Part shown: piece by piece, positions 56,432 through 64,000 of the stretch
Layout: each line of letters starts with the position of its first letter
How positions within the stretch are numbered: position 1 is the first letter of the stretch
Source of the DNA: Adiantum capillus-veneris
Taxonomy: Eukaryota; Streptophyta; Polypodiopsida; Polypodiales; Pteridaceae
DNA: 64,000 bases
Direction of reading: 5' to 3'
Assembly: GCA_014529385.2 (NCBI GenBank)
Contig: CM043964.1
Coordinates: 1,216,997 to 1,280,996, forward strand
Made by a program: the position numbers and the translations under genes
The notes under the pieces: model-generated
Seen by the model: the letters and a program-made list of their open reading frames with translations, nothing else
What the model was told of the DNA's origin: nothing
Databases searched by the model: none

Positions 56432-56433
56432 AA

Positions 56434-57365
56434 TGTTAAGGCGGTTACGCCGCTAGCGGAAGCTAAATAGCGAGAACTCAACCAACAACAGAATTTGTCA
56501 GACGAGGACGGAGCTTGACCCGCAGGCGCATGGAAACAACTAGGTGGGTGTCAAATCACCTACTCGACCTTCTAATGACAATCACTACTAAGGAAATCAA
56601 ATCTAAGTTCTAAAATACGCAAGTGATTGAAATCCGTACTACGAACGAATGCTGTACGAAACAGGATCTAGAATCATTGAATCAATCTCAAACTCAAGGG
56701 GAAGTCTATGCACTAGGTAAGAACAACACCTTAAAGACTTGAACTGCAAAATCAACCTATAACCACTCCGTGCGGTAAACGCGTATGAAGACAGGCCAAA
56801 AAATACAGGTGACCGAAACTTGAACCCGATGGTACTAATGTGTAGCTCTACTCGTTGTGGTTCTATAGATATGATGCATGCTCTATTCCGACACACGAGT
56901 TGGAAGAAAACTCACACCGAAGCTCGTAGGAACTTACCGCACATAGAAGCCGATAGCGCGCACTCTTGGTATCAGTGCGTAGCTCTCACCATTGCTAACA
57001 CAATGGCGGTGTCGCTTCTCCAATGGCGGCTCCGTAGCTCGCGTAGCAAGTAGATAAGAATCTCTCTCTCTCTCTCAAACACAGTCACGGCGCTCAAAAA
57101 CTCACTTTGATTAATAATCTGAATCCCTTAGGTTACAAAAACTTTGGCTTATATAACTCAGCCTTGGAGGTGAGAACATCTCTAACTAATTACATCAGCA
57201 AGTGAAATTACTTCGGGATTACAAGCTGGAAACTCAATTGAGTTTCATTACTTAATGAATGGCTCAATTCAAAATCAATGTCGGAAAGACATTTATTACA
57301 ATCAATGGTTACAAAAATGATGAGTGTGAGCAAAAATGTTGGTGTGATCCTCTGCTGGCTCAACA
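56434..57365 (-). repeat. 5' LTR of element D (932 bp)
   Basis: About 98% identical to 38342-39266, with a 7-bp indel near 57187. The minus-strand TATA-like GTTATATAAGCC is at about 57147-57158. The palindrome half-site ACGCGTATGA lies at 56779-56788. Confidence 0.92.
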
Positions 57366-57780
57366 GTGAATTAGGGATCGGCAAAGGTTGAAGCAATCCA
57401 GGTTGCTTCCCTCTATCAAATTTTGTCTTTTGGCATACCACACATTTAGAAACATACTCTTGTATGTTTGCTTTCATGGCAGGCCAATAGAAATATGTTT
57501 CAATCCCTTTTAGGGTAGATTGAATCCCTCTATGCCCCACGTAAGGAGGAACATGAGATTCATACATTACTTTCTCACGTAGTGAGTTAGTAATGCATAG
57601 TCTATTTCCATAGAGAAGATAACCATATTGTAAGGTAAATGGTTCCTCTTTCTTCCCTAGTGCAAGGGCTGAAATCACATCTCTAAAATCAGGATCAATA
57701 GCATACTCATCTATCATAGAAGATAGATCATTGTCAGTTGCTATGGAAACCGCATTCACTCTTGACAGTCTTTAGAGTAC
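57366..57780 (-). pseudogene. element C: integrase zinc-binding domain
   Basis: After a TAA near 57774 in the RNase H tail, the frame reads RVNAVSIATDNDLSSM and the zinc module HVPPYVGHRGIQST..YFYWPAMK..CVVCQKTK, ending PLPIPNS at element D. Removing D and one GTGAA joins this to PWESISMDFIFGLP in frame. An ORF that runs on into D's LTR is an artefact of the junction. Confidence 0.85.
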
Positions 57781-58335
57781 ATCGGCTACTTGATTATGCT
57801 TGCCAGCAATGTGAGTAATATGAAAATGAAATTGCAAAAGGAAATTTGGCCACCTCATTTTTTTATTGGAGAGCTTGGTCTGCATCATGAAGTACTTAAG
57901 GCTTTGGTGATCCGTCTGCAGAATGAAAGGAGTCCCCAATAAATAGTGCTTCCATGAGTCTAAGGCATGTAGAGCTGCGAAAAGTTCCTTTTCATATATG
58001 CCTAGAGCTTGCTCAACAGGGTCAAGCCTTCAACTTTCGTAGGCTATGGCGTGCCCTTTTTGGAGCAAAACAGCTCCAAGGCAATCACCACAAGCGTCAC
58101 ATTGGACCTCAAATGGCTTTGAGAGATCCGATAGTGTAAGCACAGTTTGAGAGATAAGCTTTTCTTTAAGATTTTTGAAAGCATTGTTTTCCTTGGTAGA
58201 CCATGTATACCTAATGTTTTTCTTTGCTAGGTCATGTAATGGTTCCGCGATTCGTGATAACTTTTCTATGAAGCATCTATAGTATGCACACATACCTATA
58301 AAGCTTCTTAGTTCATGAAGATTCCTTGGATTAGG
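57781..58335 (-). pseudogene. element C: RNase H
   Basis: Segments read MCAYYRCFIEKLSRIAEPLH, CDACGDCLGAVLLQKGHAIAYES, a stop at 58030, then PVEQALGIYEKELFAALHAL, LQTDHQALKYFMMQ and HITHIAGKHNQVADVL. The first catalytic Asp (QCDACGDC) and the later TDHQ Asp are present. At least two stops break it. Confidence 0.8.
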
Positions 58336-58957
58336 CTATCCTTTTATTACCTCTAGCTTTGATGGATCCATTTGGATGCCATCTTGAGAGATAATGTGAC
58401 CTAAATATCGAATCTCTTGTAAGAAAAACTCACTTTTCTTTCGATTAATATAAAGTTTATTCTCTCGTAAGACTTGAAATATTACATGGAGATGTTGCTT
58501 GTGCTCGTCCAGTGAATTAGAGTAGATGATGATATCATCACAGAACTCTCCAGTAAAGGCTCGATGAGGCCTGAATAGCTTCTCCATCAAGCAATTAAAT
58601 GTGGCTGCTGCATTGGTCAAACCAAAAGGCATGACAATGTATTCATAAAGACCAAAAGTAGTGTGAAATGTGGTCTTTACAATGTCTTGATCAACTACCC
58701 TTATTTGATGGTAGCCACTTTTTAGGTCAATTCTACTGAAGTAGGTCGACCCTTGCAACTTATCAAATAGGTCTTCTACCCATCAAACAAGTGATCCTAT
58801 TTAGTGCTCTATAGTTGACACACATATGGTATGTGACATCTTTCTTTTGCACTAATAACACAAGTGAAAAAAATGGAGATGAGCTAGGCCTAACCATCGC
58901 CTTCTCAACTAACTCATGCACTTGCCACATAATCTCCTCTTGTTGAGCTTGAGAAAC
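58336..58957 (-). pseudogene. element C: reverse transcriptase
   Basis: The frame after 58957 reads VSQAQQEEIMWQVHELVEKA, VLLVQKKDVTYHMCVNYRAL, then loses about eight residues and shifts frame near 58785. It continues LQGSTYFSRIDLKSGYHQIR, YEYIVMPFGLTNAAATFNCL and the active site FCDD (in GEFCDDIIIYS) where chromoviruses usually have YFDD or YVDD. It ends RYLGHIISQDGIQMDPSKLE at a stop at 58336. Confidence 0.85.
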
Positions 58958-59548
58958 TCAATAAGGAGGTTTATTAGGTGGTGAACTTCCTGGAAGAAGT
59001 TCTATTGCATGGTCATCATTGCCTCGTTTAGGAGGTAGTTGACAAGGGATGTCGTCAATAAAAACATCTTGAAATCCCTTGAGAAAATTGGATAACTTTA
59101 ATTCCTTGTGATTATTTATATTTTCTTTTGCTAAAGCATTAGGTTCATTTTGAGAATCTTTAACAAAAAACATGTATACGGAAATAGAGCTCTTTATTGA
59201 CTTATTGAAAGCTTGAGTATGTACAATGGGTATGGCGTTACCCAAATCCTTAGCATCTATGCACATATATTTTTCCCTGAACCTAAAGTAGATTTTCCTT
59301 TTAGCGAATTTAACATTGGCAGCCATACGATCAAACCATGGTGCCCTTAGGATTACATCCTCATGTTTGAGAGGAGAGATAAAGAAGTCCTCTTTGTCCA
59401 CATAGATTTGAACATGGAGCCTCAATTTCCCAATTAAGGGAGTGATTGAAGCTTCTTGCCCCTTGAAAGCACCATCGACGGTACACATGTGGGCCCCACG
59501 TAACCACCTGACTCTGGAAAATGGGCAATTCTTTATTTTATGCACCAT
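58958..59548 (-). pseudogene. element C: protease and pre-RT region
   Basis: A 196-codon frame has GQEASITPLIGKLRLHVQIY, DFFISPLKHEDVILRAPWFD and KFAKRKIYFRFREK, typical of the chromovirus protease region. It ends HAIELLPGSSPPNKPPY followed by TGA where the RT frame should continue. No D-[ST]-G triplet is visible upstream, so the protease core is partly decayed. Confidence 0.75.
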
Positions 59549-59820
59549 GCATGGGTATGTTCATAATCGCAATCCCTTGCTCCAAAAAACTCCTGACATA
59601 ATTTGCCCATCCCCTAGCCTGCTAGATCATTCATGATTAGCAACAACAACACTAGTAGATACTCATTCCACCGGGATCCCACACAAAAACACTTGGCATT
59701 CCTTGCATCAAAAGATTAATTAAGGTTCCACCTGGTTCCCAAGGAAAACCTGTAGAGATGCCATTGTTAAGTATGGAGCCTGATTTACCCTTGTAATTTT
59801 CTGTGGTGAAAGCGCACATT
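59549..59820 (-). pseudogene. element C: decayed gag end, cut by Copia-3
   Basis: The minus strand reads a Cys/His-containing stretch near 59550-59600 (CDYEHTHAWCIK, then a stop). Another frame gives STGFPWEPGGTLIN and SVFVWDPGG, a short internal duplication. The sequence ends at the start of Copia-3's LTR; the rest of C's gag and its 5' LTR must lie beyond the window. Confidence 0.4.
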
Positions 59821-60453
59821 TGTAAGGCCCCCATTATGAGGAGAAGCCATCGTGCGTGAAGGAAAATCACTCACCGGAAACCAAAATTTTCACGGACAAG
59901 AATCAGGGGCAACTTTAAAGGCCTCGGGGGCGGAGGCCCCCGAGACTTTTTTTTTCGCTGGAATATTATGGCCGGACGGCGGCCGGAAAGTGGTCGGAAA
60001 ACAACCGGTCGGTTGGCCGGTAGTCAATGGCCGATGGCCGGTGGTCGGAAGTCAATGGCCGGTGGCTGGTGGTCGGAAGTCAATGGCCGGTGGCCGAATT
60101 CAAAAGCGGACATGTCTTCTCAAGGGCGGCCACACATGGGCGGATTGGAGGGTCCGATTTGGACTTATTCGCACAAGGGCGGCTACACATGGCTGTCTCT
60201 CATAAGAGAGGGCAACCCTTTTGGCCTATAAAAGGAGGCCATTTCTACACACATTTCATTCTTGTTTTGAAGTACTAAAGCCATTGAGTGGCTGCTTTCC
60301 CGTGGACGTAGCCCATATTGGGTGAACCATGTATATCGTGTGTACTCTCTCTCTCTCTCTCTCTCTACTCTATAATCTCGTGTATATAAATCTGTCTCTC
60401 TCCATTAAGTAATCTACTCAATTATCTATTTAGCTATGTCTTATTTCCTAACA
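59821..60453 (+). repeat. 5' LTR of Copia-3 (633 bp)
   Basis: Starts TGTAAGGCCCCCATTATG and ends TTATTTCCTAACA. TATA-like CCTATAAAAGG lies at 60225-60235, so transcription should start near 60260. The PBS TGGTATCAGAGC is at 60456-60467, two bases after the LTR. A short CT run is near 60345-60365. Confidence 0.8.
60019..60095 (+). repeat. GC-rich 28-bp tandem repeat in Copia-3's LTR
   Basis: Two 28-bp units beginning GGTGGTCGGAAGTCAATGGC lie at 60040-60067 and 60068-60095 and differ only in the last base; a degraded unit precedes them from 60019. A separate pair, CAAGGGCGGCCACACATGG and CAAGGGCGGCTACACATGG, follows near 60121-60192. Both lie within 220 bp upstream of the TATA box, where LTR enhancers are usually found. 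Confidence 0.7.
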
Positions 60454-60526
60454 ACTGGTATCAGAGCAAGGTTTTCTTGTAGCTAAATTATCTCAAGGAA
60501 AGGATTCCTTTAATTGAGTGGGAGTT

Positions 60527-63500
60527 ATGGCGGAGGAAGGGAAGCTCAAGATTGAGAAGTTCAACGGCAAAAACTACCAACATTGGAAGATGCAGATTGA
60601 AGACTATCTCTACCAGAAGGACCTCTATTTGCCACTAGGCGGTCTTGCGAAGAAGCCCGCAACAATGGCAGATGAAGCATGGATTGTCCTTGATCGAAAG
60701 GCACTGGGAACAATCCGATTAAGCTTGGCGTCAACGGTGGCCTTCAATGTTTCGGAGATGAAGACCACGGAGGACTTGATGAAGTCACTTGATGACTTCT
60801 ACGAGAAACCATCGGCATCCAATAAGGTATTTCTTATGAAGCGCTTGTTCAATCTAAAGATGGCAGAGAATGGTTCAGTTGCAGAACACCTAAATGACTT
60901 TAACACAAACATAAGTCAACTTCGATCAGTGAAAATCAATTTCGATGACGAAGTGCGAGCTCTCCTTATACTATCATCTCTACTGGATAGTTGGGACAGC
61001 CTTGTGATGGCTGTAAGTAATTCTATCTCTGGCACAAATACTCTTAAGTTTGATGATGTTGTGGGTGTTCTCCTAAGCGAGGAAATGCGAAGGAGAAGCA
61101 CAGGAGAATCCTCAAGCGCTGCACTATCAGTGGAAACAAGAGGAAGGCTTAAGGAGAGGTTCAAAAACCAAAAGGGTCGTGATCGCTCAAGGTGGAGCAA
61201 GTCACGCACAAAGTCAGTTCTTGAATGTTGGAACTGCAGCAAGAAGGGCCACATTAAGAAGGATTGCTGGTCCAAGAAGAAGAAGGAGACAGAGTCTCAA
61301 GACAACAAGCCAACATCGGAGGCCAATGTGGCAGGTAAAGTAGAGCAAGATGCTCTAATTCTCTCATTAGACAAAGTGTCTAATTCCTGGATAGTAGATT
61401 CCGGGGCTTCATTCCATGCGACACCACACAAGCAACATTTCCAAGACTACACCAAAGGTAATTTTGGGTGTGTATACTTGGGAGATGATGAAGCTTGTGA
61501 GATTGTCGACAAAGGTACAGTTTCTGTCAAAACTGCTAACGGAAATGAATGGAAGCTTAAAGATGTCAGGCATGTTCCTTCTCTTCGCAAAAATTTGATC
61601 TCTACAGGACAATTGGACGATGAAGGTCACAACATTGCATTCGGAAACAAACGGTGGAAGATCTCAAAGGGATCTTTGGTGGTTGCCAAGGGTGAAAAAG
61701 TCGGTACACTTTACTTGTGTACTGTTAGCACGCAACCTTCAGCTTGTGCAACAACTACAGAATTTGACAGTGCGGTGTGGCACTACCGACTTGGGCATAT
61801 GAGTGCCAAAGGAATGCAAATCCTTCAAACAAATAAGCTTCTACCAGGTTTGAAAGAAGTGGACTTAGAGTTCTGTGAAGATTGTGTTTATGGTAAACAA
61901 AAGAGGGTAAAATTTCAAAAATCAAAAAATGAAAGAAAAAATAAAAAACTTGAGTTGGTTCATTCTGATGTTTGGGGTCCTGCAAGTACACCATCACTTG
62001 GTGGCTCATTGTACTATGTAACATTCATAGACGATGCGATTAGAAAAACATGGGTTTATGTCATGAAGAATAAATCCGATGTATTTTCCATATTTCAAAG
62101 GTGGAAAGCCTTTGTGGAGAATGAAACAGGTACCAAGGTTAAATGCCTCAGATCCGACAATGGAGGCGAATATTGCAGCCAAGCTTTTGAAAGCTTTTGT
62201 GCTAGAAATGGCATTCGGAGGCAAAGGAAAACCCCAAGGACACCTCAACAAAATGGGATTTCGGAAAGGATGAACGAGACAATCATGGAACGAGCACGAA
62301 GCATGCGGCTACATGCAGGCCTACCGCTTGAGCTTTGGGCGGAAGCTGTAAGTACGTCTGTGTACTTAATCAATCGTTCACCCTCAATGGCATTGGATGG
62401 GGGAGTTCCAGAAGAGGCATGGACAGGTAAACCGATGAATTATGCATTTCTCAAAGTGGTTGGGTGTGAGGCTTTCATGCACATAGATAGAAGCCTAAGA
62501 TCAAAGTCAGATGCAAAGTCCAAAAAGTGTTTCTTCATTGGCTATGGAGAAGGAGACTTTGGGTATCACCTATGGAATCCTGAAGATGGTAAAATCTTAA
62601 GGAGTAGGGATGTAATTTTTAAAGAACAAAATATGTACAAAGATTACTTGGAAAGAAAACAAACAAAAGAAATAGGTGATGAGTACATGGAGCTTGAGGA
62701 CGGTGAAGACTCAAGGACTGCAAATGGTGACAATGTGCAACAACGTCAACCAAATGAGGAGCCTCAACCTATTCCCCGAAGATCTACAAGAGCAAGTAGA
62801 CCTCCAGAAAGGTTTGTTCCTTCCTTCAACCGTCTCTTGATCTCAGATTCTAGAGAGCCCGAATCATATGAAGAAGCTATGCAACATGAATCCAAAGAAG
62901 AATGGACGAAGAGCATGCAAGTGGAGATGGACTCACTACATCGCAACCAAACATGGGAGTTGGTTGAGTTGCCTAAAGGTAAGCGGGCACTTCAAAACAA
63001 ATGGGTGTACAAGCTAAAGGAAGAAGAAGGTGGGAAGAAAAGGTACAAGTCTAGGCTTGTGGTAAAAGGTTTTTCTCAAAAGAAAGGTATTGACTTCAAT
63101 GAAATATTTTCTCTTGTTGTAAAAATGAACTCAATTAGGCTTGTCTTAAGCCTTGTGGCTGCTCATGATCTAAATCTCGAGCAAATGGATGTAAATATGG
63201 CATTCCCTCACGGTGACTTAGAGGAGGAAATCTACATGCTTCAACCAAAGGGGTATGAAGTAAAAGGTAAGGAGAAAATGGTTTGCAGATTAAAGAAGAG
63301 CTTGTATGGTTTAAAGCAAGCATCAAGACAATGGTACTTGAAGTTTGATCGATGGATGTTGGATCATGGATTCACAAGATGCAACTCGGATCACTGCGTC
63401 TACACGGAGAATTTGGGAGATGGGAAATTCATCATCCTAATGTTGTATGTTGATGACATGTTGATGGCAAGTGCTAACATGCAGGACATCAAAGACCTAA

Positions 63501-64000
63501 AAGAGGAGCTGTCCAAATCTTTTTCAATGAAAGATTTAGGCGCTGCAAAGAGGATACTTGGTATGAAAATATCAAGGGACAGGACGAAGAAGACAATAAA
63601 GCTATCTCAAGAAGATTACATCAAGAAGGTACTAGAAAGGTTTGCAATGAAAAATGCAAAACCAGTTTCTACACCTTTGGCTGGTCATTTTAAACTAACG
63701 AAGGATATGTGTCCAAAGACACAAGAGGAGATAGCCTATATGTCTAAAGTTCCATATGCTGCAGTGGTAGGTTCTCTAATGTATGCTATGGTCTGGACAA
63801 GGCCAAACATTGCACATGCAGTGGGAGTTGTGAGTAGGTTCATGGACAACCCAGGTAAAGAGCATTGGCAAGCTGTGAAGTGGATACTTAGGTATCTAAA
63901 AGGGACAACAACAAATGCTTTGTATTTTGGAGGAACTGATATTTTTCTAGAAGGGTATGCTGATGCAGATATGGCAGGTGACAAAGATACTCGAAGGAGC
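60527..64000 (+). CDS. Copia-3 gag-pol polyprotein, intact to the window edge
   Basis: The ATG at 60527 follows an in-frame TGA at 60515, and the frame is open for 1,158 codons to base 64000. Domains: gag (MAEEGKLKIEKFNGKNYQHW onward), knuckle CWNCSKKGHIKKDC at 234-247, retropepsin DSGA at 291-294, GAG-pre-integrase zinc motif (WHYRLGH, CEDC), integrase core with D481, D544 and E580, RT with YVDD at 974-977, and the start of RNase H (EGYADADMAGDKD). The order protease, integrase, RT is copia-type and the gag resembles Tnt1/Tork-like elements. Minor departures from consensus are EIFSLVV in place of EIFSPVV and NMAFPHGDL in place of KTAFLHGDL. Confidence 0.92.
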   Translation, partial: MAEEGKLKIEKFNGKNYQHWKMQIEDYLYQKDLYLPLGGLAKKPATMADEAWIVLDRKALGTIRLSLASTVAFNVSEMKTTEDLMKSLDDFYEKPSASNKVFLMKRLFNLKMAENGSVAEHLNDFNTNISQLRSVKINFDDEVRALLILSSLLDSWDSLVMAVSNSISGTNTLKFDDVVGVLLSEEMRRRSTGESSSAALSVETRGRLKERFKNQKGRDRSRWSKSRTKSVLECWNCSKKGHIKKDCWSKKKKETESQDNKPTSEANVAGKVEQDALILSLDKVSNSWIVDSGASFHATPHKQHFQDYTKGNFGCVYLGDDEACEIVDKGTVSVKTANGNEWKLKDVRHVPSLRKNLISTGQLDDEGHNIAFGNKRWKISKGSLVVAKGEKVGTLYLCTVSTQPSACATTTEFDSAVWHYRLGHMSAKGMQILQTNKLLPGLKEVDLEFCEDCVYGKQKRVKFQKSKNERKNKKLELVHSDVWGPASTPSLGGSLYYVTFIDDAIRKTWVYVMKNKSDVFSIFQRWKAFVENETGTKVKCLRSDNGGEYCSQAFESFCARNGIRRQRKTPRTPQQNGISERMNETIMERARSMRLHAGLPLELWAEAVSTSVYLINRSPSMALDGGVPEEAWTGKPMNYAFLKVVGCEAFMHIDRSLRSKSDAKSKKCFFIGYGEGDFGYHLWNPEDGKILRSRDVIFKEQNMYKDYLERKQTKEIGDEYMELEDGEDSRTANGDNVQQRQPNEEPQPIPRRSTRASRPPERFVPSFNRLLISDSREPESYEEAMQHESKEEWTKSMQVEMDSLHRNQTWELVELPKGKRALQNKWVYKLKEEEGGKKRYKSRLVVKGFSQKKGIDFNEIFSLVVKMNSIRLVLSLVAAHDLNLEQMDVNMAFPHGDLEEEIYMLQPKGYEVKGKEKMVCRLKKSLYGLKQASRQWYLKFDRWMLDHGFTRCNSDHCVYTENLGDGKFIILMLYVDDMLMASANMQDIKDLKEELSKSFSMKDLGAAKRILGMKISRDRTKKTIKLSQEDYIKKVLERFAMKNAKPVSTPLAGHFKLTKDMCPKTQEEIAYMSKVPYAAVVGSLMYAMVWTRPNIAHAVGVVSRFMDNPGKEHWQAVKWILRYLKGTTTNALYFGGTDIFLEGYADADMAGDKDTRRS

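Larger units (their letters stand above)
38342..57365 (-). mobile_element. complete giant Ty3/gypsy element D (19.0 kb)
   Basis: Two nearly identical LTRs and the target duplication GTGAA (38337-38341, 57366-57370) define the element. PBS and polypurine tract place the 5' end on the right. Order on the minus strand: LTR, PBS, leader with palindrome cluster, ORF0, gag-protease, linker, RT, RNase H, integrase with two zinc modules, second protease-like domain, W-x-P-K repeats, internal polypurine tract, second palindrome cluster, long extra ORF, polypurine tract, LTR. The LTRs differ at about 18 of 925 positions plus a 7-bp indel, so about 2%, which suggests a fairly recent insertion. It sits in element C's integrase. 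Confidence 0.92.
59821..64000 (+). mobile_element. Copia-3, Ty1/copia element, runs off the window
   Basis: A 5' LTR, initiator-Met PBS, short leader and one uninterrupted gag-pol frame, of a different family from Copia-1 and Copia-2. It is inserted in element C's gag region; the five bases before the LTR are ACATT (59816-59820), the expected left target duplication. The 3' LTR is not in the window. Confidence 0.88.

Noticed and set aside
57208-57365. C-terminal extension of the element C zinc-domain ORF
   Set aside because: It reads into element D's LTR; the coding part ends at the GTGAA junction.

Overview
The window is land-plant nuclear DNA made almost entirely of nested transposable elements. 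I found no host gene, rRNA, tRNA or CRISPR array. The plant assignment rests on Ty1/copia elements primed by a TGGTATCAGAGC (initiator-Met type) site, chromodomain Ty3/gypsy elements, and giant Ty3/gypsy elements primed by TGGCGCCGCTGCCGGGGA-type sites. I cannot name the plant lineage. Most start codons on offer are unreliable because many frames are broken; I chose the first in-frame ATG where one exists.

Layout. (1) 1-1238: 3' end of a plus-strand gypsy element (P) with a 177-bp LTR, lying inside the RT of a minus-strand gypsy element (A, 1239-5717). A's gag is split by a 1,341-bp CACTA-ended DNA element (K, 3005-4345). A itself sits in an LTR of the element-C family (5718-6852). (2) 7122-21060: a complete 13.9-kb minus-strand gypsy element (B) with target duplication TCTTG. 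(3) 22183-26364: Copia-1, internally deleted, target duplication ATAAT. (4) 27593-59820: a minus-strand chromodomain gypsy element (C) broken into three pieces by Copia-2 (29943-37609, whose 5' LTR holds a 2.6-kb unknown insert X) and by a 19.0-kb gypsy element D (38342-57365, target duplication GTGAA). Removing each insertion plus one copy of its duplication restores C's reading frame. (5) 59821-64000: Copia-3, inserted in C, with a gag-pol frame open for 1,158 codons up to the window edge.

Elements B and D are the most interesting part. They share an unusual plan: gag and a first retropepsin, then RT, RNase H and integrase, then a second retropepsin-like domain after the integrase, then a run of W-x-P-K peptides, then an internal polypurine tract. 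D adds a duplicated HHCC zinc module in its integrase, a short ORF ahead of gag, a roughly 1,090-codon extra frame (one frameshift, one stop) before the 3' LTR, and nine copies of a 24-bp palindrome in two clusters that flank the gag-pol region. Copia-3 is the only element here that looks intact over what can be seen; B, C, D, Copia-1 and Copia-2 all carry stops, frameshifts or deletions.
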